Assembly (NCBI RefSeq): GCF_002797395.1
Contig: NZ_KZ454943.1
Span: forward strand, 448,724 to 512,723
Direction of reading: 5' to 3'
Source: Bacillus solitudinis
GTDB lineage: Bacteria; Bacillota; Bacilli; Bacillales; Bacillaceae_D
Length of the DNA: 64,000 nt
Part shown: in pieces, positions 9,151 through 18,419 of the stretch
How the letters are laid out: each line of letters begins with the position of its first letter
Position numbering within the stretch: position 1 is the first letter of the stretch
Position numbers and translations under genes: made by a program
Notes under the pieces: generated by a model
The model's database searches: none
The model's input: the letters and a program-made list of their open reading frames with translations, nothing else
What the model was told of the DNA's origin: nothing

Positions 9151-9762
9151 TTATTTCGAAGCTCTCGGCTCAATTAATTCTCTAGAGTCTTGATAAATAG
9201 AAAGGTTTCTAGCACGCTCCATAATCGACAGCAAAGCTCTGTAGTCTTCTGTCATCGTCTTCTTTTGATCCTCTAGTTTTGCTAGTCTATCTTTCAATAA
9301 TTGATTCTCTTGTTTAAGTTGTTCAAGTTCTTCGATATTAGACGCATCTTCCTTTTGATGATGGTAATCTGTTAAGAATTCTAAAACCTGTTCCATCGTT
9401 ATTGTCAACTTACGATCTTTAGCTGGCTTAGACACTTTCAAAGGAAGGGCTTGATCCACTACATCGTTGCTCGGACTCATCTCATTACTAACTTCTTCCT
9501 CCCAATTCTCTTCCTTCACCGTTTCACCAGGCTTTCTTCCTTTATTTCTTTGTTTTCTTGCTAGAGCGATTGCCGATTCATATTTCTTTCTAATAGCTGA
9601 GTTCCAACGAAACCCACAGGCTGCACTAGTCCTAGATAGTCGGTCCCCTACCTCTTCAAAAGCTGCCAGCTGAGTTCCTCCTTCACGAATATGACGCAAT
9701 ACAACCTCAGCTAAAATTAAATCCTCGTCTGTACTCCAAGCATCTTGACGAATTGGTGACAT
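9151..9762 (-). CDS. rsfA: RsfA-family prespore transcription factor
   Basis: In B. subtilis RsfA is a prespore regulator that tunes sigma-F-dependent genes. 203 residues. The N-terminal Myb/SANT-like domain (about 6-60: [20 protein letters not shown] and [18 protein letters not shown]) is the DNA-binding signature of this family. A polar linker leads to a C-terminal leucine-zipper-like coiled coil (about 140-185), expected to dimerise. A strong TTAAGGAGGG site precedes the ATG. Position equals ylbO of B. subtilis; RsfA and YlbO are close paralogues, so the symbol may be either. Confidence 0.82.
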   Translation of the reverse strand: MSPIRQDAWSTDEDLILAEVVLRHIREGGTQLAAFEEVGDRLSRTSAACGFRWNSAIRKKYESAIALARKQRNKGRKPGETVKEENWEEEVSNEMSPSNDVVDQALPLKVSKPAKDRKLTITMEQVLEFLTDYHHQKEDASNIEELEQLKQENQLLKDRLAKLEDQKKTMTEDYRALLSIMERARNLSIYQDSRELIEPRASK

Positions 9763-9829
9763 ATTAACCCTCCTTAATAACTTATGCTTTATACGTATGC
9801 ATATACTAGTAAAGATAGACTTTGTTCTA

Positions 9830-9879
9830 TTAGTGTTTGTTCAAAAAGAGTGGTTTTTTCCTTTTTGAACAAACACTAA
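9830..9879. repeat. Perfect 19-bp inverted repeat upstream of rsfA
   Basis: Two arms of 19 nt (TTAGTGTTTGTTCAAAAAG and its exact complement) enclose a 12-nt T-rich loop. It lies about 70 bp upstream of rsfA and 210 bp downstream of the rpmF terminator, so it is not needed to end either gene. No other copy was noticed in the window. It may be a small mobile hairpin element or a regulatory stem. The remaining 200 bp up to the rpmF terminator show nothing recognisable. Confidence 0.8.
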
Positions 9880-10086
9880 ACAATGCGGGTAGGAGCCGAA
9901 TGTTTTTGAGACACAACTATGATCTGGGTTCTCATAATCATATAATCGCTCATTCCTAATCTTTTAACTATATTTTTTGAGCACGCTCTATTAAGGGATT
10001 ATGTCCTTGTTCGTATAAATCTATTCATCTTTCAATAACTTTGCCCTACTTACAAAGAAAATATGGGAAGATCGGGTTACACAAAG

Positions 10087-10119
10087 AAAAGACTAACTCA
10101 CGAAATGAGTTAGTCTTTT
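10087..10119 (-). terminator. Terminator of the yceD-rpmF operon
   Basis: Perfect 14-bp stem (AAAAGACTAACTCA and complement) with a 5-nt loop, running into TTTTCTTTG on the minus strand, 18 nt after the rpmF stop. Confidence 0.85.
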
Positions 10120-10136
10120 AACAATAGTACGTCATA

Positions 10137-10310
10137 TTACTTGCTAATCACGTCTTGGCCTTTGTAAGAGCCACACTCTTTACAAACACGGTGAGCAAGC
10201 TTGAATTCTCCACACTCAGGACATTTAGTCATGCCTGGTACTGCTAATTTATAGTGAGTACGACGTTTAGCCTTGCGAGTTTTAGAAGTTCTTCTAAATG
10301 GTACTGCCAT
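10137..10310 (-). CDS. rpmF: Ribosomal protein bL32
   Basis: Large-subunit ribosomal protein of 57 residues starting [10 protein letters not shown]. Zinc ribbon with CPEC and CKEC pairs, i.e. the four-cysteine, zinc-binding form of L32. The open frame is longer, but the ATG chosen is 8 nt after GGAGG and matches the family N-terminus. It follows the YceD-type gene by about 70 nt, the classic yceD-rpmF arrangement, and is closed by a strong terminator. Confidence 0.97.
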   Translation of the reverse strand: MAVPFRRTSKTRKAKRRTHYKLAVPGMTKCPECGEFKLAHRVCKECGSYKGQDVISK

Positions 10311-10382
10311 CATTCCCACCTCCTTACAGGATCTAATCAATATGAAATGAAGGTCCGATCAATGCCGGTGCTTCGATTTTCT

Positions 10383-10901
10383 TTACTCTTTCTCAAAAAA
10401 CTTAGCTAGATCAGCAAGCCGTGGATCAATCTTGTCTTGCTTTTCTTCTAATTTTGTTACCAGTTCCCAGTCCTTACCTTCAGGTGGCGCCTGTGCTTCA
10501 GCATCATCTTCAGCAAAAATTTGCATAGGTATTTCCAATAAAATATGCTCTTTAATGTAAGGTACTAAATTAATGACATCATCATCAATAATATGCACAT
10601 CTTCTAATTCATTCTCTTTCCGATAATACTCATCAGCAGGGCGAAATTGTTCAGATACGTGCAAATCAAACGGAAGCAATACATCCGCTAGTGTTCGCGA
10701 GCAAGGTAAAGTAAGTTCACCTGTAATATGAAGCGGAAATGTAACAACATGTCCTGTATATACAGCTTCTCCCTTTACTTTCACTGGAGAAATTGAACGT
10801 ATTTCATCATTTTGCTCTTTTATTTCAGATAAATCAATAACCTCATCGAAAACAAATGGCTTATGTTTCGCTACATTGAGTTGTGCTAATGTCCATTTCA
10901 T
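10383..10901 (-). CDS. ylbN: YceD/DUF177 family protein (YlbN)
   Basis: 172 residues. YceD-family proteins are linked to 23S rRNA accumulation and are almost always encoded just before rpmF, as here. Visible features: MKWTLAQL start, the conserved ...GELTLPCSRTLADVLLPFD... core around residue 80 with the single conserved cysteine, and the acidic EDDVINLVPYIKEHILLEIPM stretch. The C-terminus DPRLADLAKFFEKE is typical. Likely first gene of the operon with rpmF. Confidence 0.9.
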   Translation of the reverse strand: MKWTLAQLNVAKHKPFVFDEVIDLSEIKEQNDEIRSISPVKVKGEAVYTGHVVTFPLHITGELTLPCSRTLADVLLPFDLHVSEQFRPADEYYRKENELEDVHIIDDDVINLVPYIKEHILLEIPMQIFAEDDAEAQAPPEGKDWELVTKLEEKQDKIDPRLADLAKFFEKE

Positions 10902-11088
10902 TTTTCTTCACCTCATAAGGCAACAAAAGTAATTATAAATCTACAGTTTTTGTTTGTCAACCTTTTTTCTTTACACTGATTTGGCTTATAATATGTGCAT
11001 GTCCTAATAAAATGCGTGAGACTTATTGTAGCATGTCAAGATTATTGAGTAAAGTCTTGAATCATATTAAATAGCAGAGGAGAATTTT

Positions 11089-12294
11089 ATGAAGTCACTA
11101 GGAATTGTTGTCGAATATAATCCTTTACATAATGGTCACCTCCACCATATTGAGCAAGCTCGTAGTCAATCTAATGCAGACGTTGTAATCGCAGTCATGA
11201 GTGGTTATTTTTTGCAAAGAGGCGAGCCTGCGTTCGTCTCAAAATGGCAACGTACAAAAATGGCTCTTGAAGCAGGTGTTGATATTGTTTTAGAACTACC
11301 ATATTTTTATTCTACCCAAAAAGCGGAATGTTTTGCAGAAGGTGCGATGCAAACTCTTTCTGAGTTTGGTTCCCAAGTCATTAATTTCGGAAGCGAAGAA
11401 GGTAATATTGAGCCATTTCACTCGCTCCTTCAATTTATGAAGAAAAATAAAAAAACATGGGATCATTTTGTAAAAGAAGGAATCTCAACTGGAGTAAGTT
11501 ATCCTAGAGCCGCCTCGGAGGCTTTCTCCAAGTTAGGGGCCCCTAATTCAATGTTATCGTTAAGTGAACCTAATAATATACTTGGTTACCATTACGTAAA
11601 GGCTATACATGATTTAAATTTACCAATGCAAGCAACAACAATCGTTCGTAAACAAGCACACTACCATGAAGAAACGATTCCAAAAGCTTCAATTGCAAGT
11701 GCAACTAGCATCCGTAAATCTTTGAGTAACCATAACACTCTCTCAAAAGTCAAACATGTTGTACCTGCTTATACCTATAATTTACTTCAAGATTATTTTA
11801 ATGAAAATCAAATGTTCCACACATGGGAAAAATATTTCCCTTTTATTCAATATCATGTTCTCACTTCAAGCCACCAAGAACTTCAACAAATATACGAATG
11901 TGAAGAGGGATTGGAGTTTCGAGCAAAAGAAACAATGAAACAGGCTACTAGTTTCGAAGAGTGGATGACACTGATGAAAACAAAGCGTTATACGAGAAAT
12001 CGTCTTCAACGATACGCGACACATATTTTAACGAAAACAACGAAAGAGGAAATAAGAAAGTTAACTGATGGCCCTCCCCCTTATATACGTCTACTCGGAA
12101 TGAGTTCCACAGGTCAAACTTATTTGAATAAACAAAAGAGTAATTTTTCCCTCCCTCTTATTACTCGTTTTTCACAAGCTAAGGGGACGTTAGCAATTTT
12201 AGAGGAACGTGTAGTAAATGCTTATTTTTCTCCTTTAAACTCGCGTATAAGCCGTTTAAAAGAGGAATATAGTACGCCTCCCATTCGTAAATAA
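11089..12294 (+). CDS. tmcAL: TmcAL, tRNA(Met) cytidine acetate ligase (YlbM)
   Basis: Uses acetate and ATP to make N4-acetylcytidine at the wobble position of elongator tRNA-Met. 401 residues. Nucleotidyltransferase-type motif NPLHNGHLHH at 11-20 (HxGH at 14-17), followed by VIAVMSGYFLQRGEPA and the family-specific IDFG-like and ATSIRKSL motifs. The ATG follows GCAGAGGAGAATTTT. It stands alone on the plus strand between yceD (divergent) and ylbL (convergent), as ylbM does in B. subtilis. Confidence 0.94.
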   Translation: MKSLGIVVEYNPLHNGHLHHIEQARSQSNADVVIAVMSGYFLQRGEPAFVSKWQRTKMALEAGVDIVLELPYFYSTQKAECFAEGAMQTLSEFGSQVINFGSEEGNIEPFHSLLQFMKKNKKTWDHFVKEGISTGVSYPRAASEAFSKLGAPNSMLSLSEPNNILGYHYVKAIHDLNLPMQATTIVRKQAHYHEETIPKASIASATSIRKSLSNHNTLSKVKHVVPAYTYNLLQDYFNENQMFHTWEKYFPFIQYHVLTSSHQELQQIYECEEGLEFRAKETMKQATSFEEWMTLMKTKRYTRNRLQRYATHILTKTTKEEIRKLTDGPPPYIRLLGMSSTGQTYLNKQKSNFSLPLITRFSQAKGTLAILEERVVNAYFSPLNSRISRLKEEYSTPPIRK

Positions 12295-12296
12295 AA

Positions 12297-12324
12297 AAGG
12301 GGTGTCAAATTTTAGACACCCCTT
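12297..12324. terminator. Shared terminator of tmcAL and ylbL
   Basis: Ten-bp stem AAGGGGTGTC / GACACCCCTT with an 8-nt loop and A/T-rich flanks on both sides, between two convergent genes only 36 nt apart. Confidence 0.85.
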
Positions 12325-12330
12325 CATTAA

Positions 12331-13386
12331 TTATTTAGATTTCTTTTCTGGTAACTCTTGAAGATAGGTAAGAGCGTCCTCAAAGGTATCAATAGGAATA
12401 ACTTTCATTGTCGTTTTAATATCCTTTGCGGCTACTATCGCTTCTTGGTAATTTGAGTTTTCTACGCCTTTCTCATTCGGAGCAAAAAAGAAATCTGCTC
12501 CTGCTTTATGTGCAGCAACAATTTTTTGAGAAGCTCCTCCAATTCGCCCAACTTCACCATTCTCACTCATTGTTCCTGTACCAGCTATTTCATATCCTTT
12601 AGTAATATCTTCCTCTACTAATTGGTTATAAATTTCAAGTGTAAACATTAATCCGGCTGAAGGACCACCTATTTCGCTTGTATCGATTTCAACATTTGGC
12701 TCAAATGTAACTTCACGGTCCGTCATCGGAGCCCGAATCCCTACCCCTACCCTGTCATCTTCTACTTCCAGATCCTCTGGAAAAGATGAGAAACCCAGGT
12801 CAATCGTCAGTTGCTTCTTATCTCTCAGGACTAATAATTCCACTTGGTCTTCCGCGGTTTTTCCTTCTAGTAATGTCATGAATCGCTCAGCTGTCCTTAC
12901 CTCCGTACCATCAACCTCTAAAATACGATCACCTGGTTCCAAAACTTCTGCAGCAGGCATTCCTTCAATAAATGAAGACACTACGACGCCTCGATACTCG
13001 TATTGAACGCCTTTGCCAGCTTTTTCATATGCAACAATTTTAGCATTCTCTTGGGAGTCGTTCATCATCATTAGCTGACGGTGCTGATATTCCTCATCCG
13101 TTTCATCCTCATACCGAAGCTGTTTTTCTGGATATAGATGTCTATAAGGACTAAGTTGAGCCCAAACATAGAAAAAGGCATTTGCCTTTCCCATCCGAAT
13201 GGTCGTAAGCATAAACGAACCTTCTTCTTTTTCGTATCCTTCTTCAACATTAATGACCGTATCTAAATGTTTAGCATGTCCTGGCTGCGAATAGTAAAAT
13301 GGAAGCTGATAAAAATGTAGAAATAATAGAATAGCGAATAAAACGATCCACCTTTTCTTTAGCACAGGTTGTTGTTTCTGGTTCAT
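12331..13386 (-). CDS. ylbL: YlbL, membrane-anchored PDZ-S16 (Lon-like) protease
   Basis: SepM-type protease; B. subtilis YlbL degrades the SOS division inhibitor YneA together with CtpA. 351 residues: N-terminal signal anchor (about 12-30), a PDZ domain (about 125-200, GVVVSSFIEGMPAAEVLEPGDRI), then an S16 domain with the catalytic dyad Ser243 (GGPSAG) and Lys288 (GGASQK). Active site outside the membrane is expected. Ends next to ylbK (2 nt gap), with which it is cotranscribed. All key residues are present. Confidence 0.93.
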   Translation of the reverse strand: MNQKQQPVLKKRWIVLFAILLFLHFYQLPFYYSQPGHAKHLDTVINVEEGYEKEEGSFMLTTIRMGKANAFFYVWAQLSPYRHLYPEKQLRYEDETDEEYQHRQLMMMNDSQENAKIVAYEKAGKGVQYEYRGVVVSSFIEGMPAAEVLEPGDRILEVDGTEVRTAERFMTLLEGKTAEDQVELLVLRDKKQLTIDLGFSSFPEDLEVEDDRVGVGIRAPMTDREVTFEPNVEIDTSEIGGPSAGLMFTLEIYNQLVEEDITKGYEIAGTGTMSENGEVGRIGGASQKIVAAHKAGADFFFAPNEKGVENSNYQEAIVAAKDIKTTMKVIPIDTFEDALTYLQELPEKKSK

Positions 13387-13388
13387 GT

Positions 13389-14172
13389 TTAATTCCCCTT
13401 CTCTATAGCTAGCTTTATCTTGTCCATTTGTGAATAAGCAGCTTTATATCCTTGTTCTATTAATTGTTCAACCCTAGTAAAGACAAGTGAACTTGCATCA
13501 TCTAAGGTGGGCCTAATCATGACAGAACAGTCTAATTCCTGATGTCGAATCATTTCATGAGCCATGATGTCCATGCTTTGCAACAACACATCATAAATTG
13601 TCATAATATTTGGCTCGATTCGAAAACCTGACACATCAACAGCTATTGTCACATCAGCACCCATATCCTTAACAATCGAGACAGGAACTCGGTCAATTAC
13701 CCCACCATCAACTAAAATCTTTCCATTAATGATTTCAGGAACAAAAATTCCTGGGATTGCTATGCTTGCCCTAACTGCCGCCGCTATTTCACCTTGCCGA
13801 AAAACGACACGTTCACCTCGTTTTAAATCTGTTGCCACTACTGCAACAGGCGGATGAAGATCCTCCAGTCTTTTTCCTTTACTTAACATTTTAATCAATT
13901 CTTTTACTTTTTTTCCAGCAACAAAACCCATTTTAGGTACTGTTATATCGAGATAATACTTTCTTCGAAACAACATCGCAAATCGCTCCAAATGGCCCGG
14001 GGGATGTCCAACTCCATACAAACTACCTATAAGAGCTCCCATACTACTACCTGCTATATAATGAATCTCAATTTTTTCTTCTTCAAATGCTTTTAAAACA
14101 CCGATATGAGCGAAACCTCTAGCACCACCTGAACCTAAAGCAAGACCTACTCTAGGGCGTGTCTTTAGTCAA
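13389..14172 (-). pseudogene. ylbK: YlbK, patatin-like phospholipase family protein with apparent start-proximal frameshift
   Basis: Patatin-like serine hydrolase. The frame encodes GLALGSGGARGFAH (oxyanion loop), GSSMG (nucleophile Ser) and later VDGGVIDR (DGG, catalytic Asp), so the domain is complete. But this frame has no ATG, GTG or TTG before the nucleophile; the first ATG is the Met of GSSMG itself. A TTG at 14170-14172 with an AGGAG site would start MTKDTP and joins the domain perfectly only if one base is removed, e.g. from the GGG run at 14155-14157 (CCC on the coding strand). So either a sequence error, a recent 1-nt insertion, or a translational shift. Downstream of it lies ylbL. 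Confidence 0.75.
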
Positions 14173-14303
14173 TGCAACCATCTCCTATCTTACTTTTTCA
14201 CGAGCTTGTTTTCAATCATATGGTCTATTACAAGCTTGTATACGTATATTTAAATAATGGGAGACAGGTTCTGATGCATAAAGTAAAGGAGGACGCTCCA
14301 CCT

Positions 14304-15530
14304 ATGCGTTCATCGATGATAAAAACTTTAATACTCGCTCTTTTTTCGATTTCTCTTGCTGCTTCGTTAATGATTTATCCAAAAGAAGCACTTGACGCTT
14401 CTGTGAGAGGGATGCAAATGTGGTGGGATGTCGTCTTTCCGTCATTGCTACCATTTTTTATTGTTTCTGAATTATTAATCGGCTTTGGTGTTGTAACCTT
14501 CCTTGGGGCGTTACTTGAACCGTTAATGAGACCCTTATTTCGAGTACCAGGTGTTGGTGGGTTTGTTTGGGCAATGGGATTAGCCTCTGGTTACCCTGCC
14601 GGGGCAAAGTTAACTGCGAGGCTTAGACAAGAAAAAAAAGTAACAAGAATTGAAGCTGAGCGTCTAGTGTCCTTTACAAACTCTTCAAATCCTTTATTTA
14701 TTTTTGGCGCAATTGCAGTAGGTTTTTTTCATGACCCCACACTAGGTATCCTCCTAGCCTTGGCTCATTATTTAGGGAATATTTGTGTTGGCTTGTTCAT
14801 GCGCTTTCATGGTCGAAACGAAGAATCCGATTTTCCCCCAAAAAAAGTGAAACGTCTTTCTATTTTACAAGCCATTTCACTTTTACATCGTGAACGAATT
14901 CGGGATGGACGACCATTTGGGAAATTACTTGGAGATGCCGTTCAATCGTCTGTTCGCACTCTTTTAATGATTGGCGGATTTATTATTTTATTTTCCGTCC
15001 TAAATAAAATATTAAGCTTAATTGGTTTAACAGCATTGCTAGCTTTGTTTTTTTCCATTCTTTTGGCCTTTTTTCGATTACCGAGTGATTTAAGTCTACC
15101 TTTAATTTCAGGTTTGTTTGAAATCACGTTAGGGGCCCAAATGGCGAGCACGTCTTCCTCATCTACTCTTTTAGAACAAGCCGTCGTGACAAGTTTCTTT
15201 CTTGCTTTCAGCGGTCTATCAGTCCAGGCTCAAGTCGCAAGTATCTTAGCAGAGACAGATATTCGTTTTAAACCGTTTTTTATTGCAAGAATCTTTCACG
15301 GGTTCTTTGCTGCTGTGTTAGCATTTTTACTTTGGCAACCACTCTATGTTAAATCAAAACCCTCAAGCGAACAGCAAGGGGCCCTCCCCGTTTTTTTAGG
15401 AGAACACTCTAGTTCGTTTTTCCACCAGGGTTGGCAGCTTGTTGTCCAGTACGGTTCATATTTAACCTTATTTACACTCGTCCTCTATATTATGATTTGG
15501 ACACATACACAATTAAAGAAGGCGATTTAG
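14304..15530 (+). CDS. ylbJ: YlbJ, sporulation integral membrane protein (nucleoside-recognition GATE-type)
   Basis: Polytopic membrane protein required for normal sporulation in B. subtilis (sigma-E regulon). 408 residues from the chosen ATG (MRSSMIKTL), which lies 11 nt after AAAGGAGG; the longer frame starts inside the ylbK leader region and is unlikely. Conserved blocks MWWDVVFPSLLPFFIVSELLIGFG and VPGVGGFVWAMGLASGYPAGAKLTARLRQ, about eight hydrophobic segments. Divergent from ylbK and convergent with coaD; a repeat-rich region follows the stop. Confidence 0.9.
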   Translation: MRSSMIKTLILALFSISLAASLMIYPKEALDASVRGMQMWWDVVFPSLLPFFIVSELLIGFGVVTFLGALLEPLMRPLFRVPGVGGFVWAMGLASGYPAGAKLTARLRQEKKVTRIEAERLVSFTNSSNPLFIFGAIAVGFFHDPTLGILLALAHYLGNICVGLFMRFHGRNEESDFPPKKVKRLSILQAISLLHRERIRDGRPFGKLLGDAVQSSVRTLLMIGGFIILFSVLNKILSLIGLTALLALFFSILLAFFRLPSDLSLPLISGLFEITLGAQMASTSSSSTLLEQAVVTSFFLAFSGLSVQAQVASILAETDIRFKPFFIARIFHGFFAAVLAFLLWQPLYVKSKPSSEQQGALPVFLGEHSSSFFHQGWQLVVQYGSYLTLFTLVLYIMIWTHTQLKKAI

Positions 15531-15573
15531 AGGAAAGGGTGTCCAAAGGTTCAGTACAAAGTCCCTTTCAGCA

Positions 15574-15860
15574 GATACTAGGAAGTAGCAATAGCTTCAC
15601 ACGTTGCGCGGTTCCGCTTCATTGCTTAAAGGGCATTGAAAAAGGTGAAAACCGAAGGCCACTGAAAAACCCTTTGAAAGCATTTCGAGGAAGTAGTAAT
15701 GGCTTCACTCGTTGCGCGCCTTGCTATGAGAAAATCATTCATGACAAGGCTTTTCAAAACCGGGCAACGGCTCCACGCATTACTAAGAGGGCACTGAAAT
15801 AGGAAAAGCACCCTTTTTTTCAGTGCCCTCAAAAACCGACCTTTTTCAGTGCCCTCTACT
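15574..15860. repeat. Dispersed repeat family, locus A (two 31-nt modules plus hairpins)
   Basis: Between the convergent ylbJ and coaD genes. Two direct copies of a 31-nt module (15580-15610 and 15688-15718) differ at three positions and contain GCTTCAC(A/T)CGTTGCGCG. Around them are GGCACTGAAA-type arms: a 13-bp hairpin GAGGGCACTGAAA / TTTCAGTGCCCTC (15787-15799 with 15818-15830) and a second 3' arm CTTTTTCAGTGCCCTC (15841-15856). Related elements occur at about 17.8, 33.5 and 63.5 kb. The hairpin with its T run probably also ends transcription of ylbJ and coaD. Confidence 0.85.
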
Positions 15861-15915
15861 TTTTCGGTTGCCTTGCAAAATCAACACGAGATTAGTTCTT
15901 GTTCACAAAGTGTGA

Positions 15916-16990
<1,075 letters not shown>

Positions 16991-17072
16991 CTAACCTTTT
17001 TCTTAATATCTACTATATCCTACCACATTCTTTTGTTCTTACGCATTAATTGCGAAAGTGTATATTTCAAGT

Positions 17073-17101
17073 GTATAAAAAAAAAAAGTCGGGACATACT
17101 G
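17073..17101 (+). promoter_or_regulatory. Forespore (sigma-G/sigma-F type) promoter of the csfG-like RNA
   Basis: GTATA (17073-17077), a 17-nt spacer, then CATACTG (17095-17101). Sigma-G consensus is GHATR with CATWMTA at 17-18 nt, so both boxes and the spacing fit. The start of transcription would be near 17108. Confidence 0.65.
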
Positions 17102-17107
17102 ATGACT

Positions 17108-17258
17108 AGCAGCATTATTACAATGTTGTGACAACCGCGGAGAAGGCTTACGTTTCCCCATAAGTACTTCCTCCGGTTTCTCCTCTCCCATAGCCTACTA
17201 CATACAAGTAAGTATGTTTTTTGGGCACCTCGTAAGGTTATCCTTACGGGGTTTTTTT
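17108..17258 (+). ncRNA. csfG: CsfG-like sporulation sRNA in the ylbG-ylbH interval
   Basis: B. subtilis and many spore formers carry the forespore sRNA csfG between ylbG and ylbH (rsmD). Here the same interval holds a plus-strand RNA with a matching promoter. Its main hairpin pairs AACC (17133-17136), GGAG (17139-17142) and CTTA (17147-17150) with TAAG, CTTCCTCC and GGTT, exposing a loop with CCCC; a pyrimidine-rich stretch with TCTCCTCTCCC follows. A small hairpin ACATAC/GTATGT with six T (17200-17222) and a second terminator (17228-17258) end it. The call rests on location, promoter type and C-rich unpaired segments, not on alignment. An rsmD (ylbH) leader on the other strand is the alternative. 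Confidence 0.68.
17228..17258 (+). terminator. Strong intrinsic terminator upstream of the YlbA-like gene
   Basis: Ten-pair stem CCTCGTAAGG / CCTTACGGGG (one G-U), loop TTAT, followed by seven T. It ends the csfG-like RNA and separates it from the gene starting at 17330. Confidence 0.85.
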
Positions 17259-17329
17259 ATTTTACATTCTTTAAAAAACATGCTACATTTTTCCTCAATA
17301 AGTAGCTTTTTAAAAAAGGAGAGAACAAA

Positions 17330-17719
17330 ATGATTCAACGATTTATCGAGCTTGGAGAAGGCTATTCGGATATATATGAGCTTGTAGAAATTGCCACGCA
17401 GAATAAGCATCGCATTCATAGACTTATTCGTCTTGAGACGAGGATTGGCAATCGTAACATGGTCTCTTTAGTCGTTATCCTTAACCCTGCAACTCCAGGG
17501 AAACTAATGCCACTGTATATTTGCAGAGAAGGCATAGTTAGTCCAGATGAAAAACCAAACCAACGTTATGATTTATTCGCCGCATGTGCAGAACATTGTA
17601 ATCAAGTCATTCATCAGTTAGAAGTGAAGCATTCCAATCAATTCGAAGAAGCAACGCTTTACTATCAATATCTAATCGGAATTCTTCGATTAAATCGCTT
17701 TATTCCCCCATTGTCCTAA
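17330..17719 (+). CDS. Conserved Bacillaceae protein, YlbA-like (DUF7147-type)
   Basis: 129 residues, no membrane segment or signal peptide. MIQRFIELGEGYSDIYELVEIA at the start, a central PLYICREGI block and a C-terminal YYQYLIGILRLNRFIPP block look conserved. I recall similar short proteins in Bacillus (YlbA/DUF7147, sometimes mislabelled methylthioribose kinase), but the assignment is not certain and no function is known. AAAAAAGGAGAG precedes the ATG. It lies opposite to rsmD and ylbG and converges on ylbG across repeat locus B. Confidence 0.7.
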   Translation: MIQRFIELGEGYSDIYELVEIATQNKHRIHRLIRLETRIGNRNMVSLVVILNPATPGKLMPLYICREGIVSPDEKPNQRYDLFAACAEHCNQVIHQLEVKHSNQFEEATLYYQYLIGILRLNRFIPPLS

Positions 17720-17760
17720 ACCAAGCTTCCGTGAACTGCTACAAATCTCCCTACCAAAAA

Positions 17761-17975
17761 AGGGGGCACTGAAAAAGTCACTTTAGCAGATTTGAGGAAA
17801 CGTCGACTTTTTTTAGTGCCCTCTAGCAATGCTCAGCCGTTACTTCATTTAGAAAAGCCCTGCTGTGCGCAACGCACGAAGCCATTTCAATTTAATCAAG
17901 GTATTGAAAAAGGTACGATTTTCATCTTTTTCAATGGCCTTTGGTTTTTAACTTTTTCAGGGCTTCCAAAAAAAA
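17761..17975. repeat. Dispersed repeat family, locus B
   Basis: Between the convergent YlbA-like gene and ylbG. A long hairpin pairs AGGGGGCACTGAAAAAGTC (17761-17779) with GACTTTTTTTAGTGCCCTCT (17805-17824). A module with GTGCGCAACGCACGAAGCC (about 17864-17884) is the inverted form of the 31-nt module of locus A. A second hairpin ATTGAAAAAGG-TACGATTTT-(C)ATCTTTTTCAAT follows, its loop nearly the same as those at 33.47 and 63.51 kb. Confidence 0.8.
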
Positions 17976-17996
17976 GCCAGGCGATTTCTCGCCTGA

Positions 17997-18275
17997 CTAA
18001 ATTCCCATCTTATAATCATATTCTTTTGCTTTATCTGGTTTAGCATTTTGAAATTCCGTATTTATAAATGGACGCATTGAGGGCCGAACCTCTCGGACAA
18101 AATGAAAGGCTTGGAGCTTGGTCACCGTTTCTTCAACGGACTCTTGGTCACAATATAAAATCACATACTTCATTTTTTTTGAAGCATAATGAACGTTTCC
18201 AAAACGTCTAAGCTGTCTAGCGAATTTTAACGATGTTAGCCAAATTGCTAACCCTTGTCGATTCCCACCTAACAT
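17997..18275 (-). CDS. ylbG: YlbG (DUF2129/UPF0298) family protein
   Basis: 92-residue cytosolic protein. LRRFGNVHYASKKMKYVILYCDQE (about 23-46) and the terminal AKEYDYKMGI are the family hallmarks. A link to RNA processing has been suggested only by genomic context with ylbF. It follows ylbF on the minus strand with about 145 nt between them. A poor ribosome-binding site (AAAAGGAGAACC) lies close to the ATG. Confidence 0.9.
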   Translation of the reverse strand: MLGGNRQGLAIWLTSLKFARQLRRFGNVHYASKKMKYVILYCDQESVEETVTKLQAFHFVREVRPSMRPFINTEFQNAKPDKAKEYDYKMGI

Positions 18276-18419
18276 AAAGGTTCTCCTTTTACTGTTTCAT
18301 TTTCCTCTAAGTCTAGCATGAACATAGAGAAGCATCAATGGTTCCTCATGAAAACCAAATTAAGTAAGCGATATCATAAGATAATAAAAGGCAAATTAAA
18401 ATTCACCTCTTCGTATTTA

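Noticed and set aside
14172-14303. 44-codon N-terminal extension of ylbJ
   Set aside because: No ribosome-binding site at 14172, overlap with the ylbK start region, and the family N-terminus begins at the ATG after AAAGGAGG.
15431-15802. 123-codon plus-strand reading frame over repeat locus A
   Set aside because: It starts inside ylbJ in another frame and mostly translates the non-coding repeats; no ribosome-binding site.
17000-17260. Riboswitch or leader for rsmD on the minus strand
   Set aside because: The strong T tract and terminator orientation, and the sigma-G-like promoter, all fit the plus strand better; kept only as the alternative in the csfG entry.
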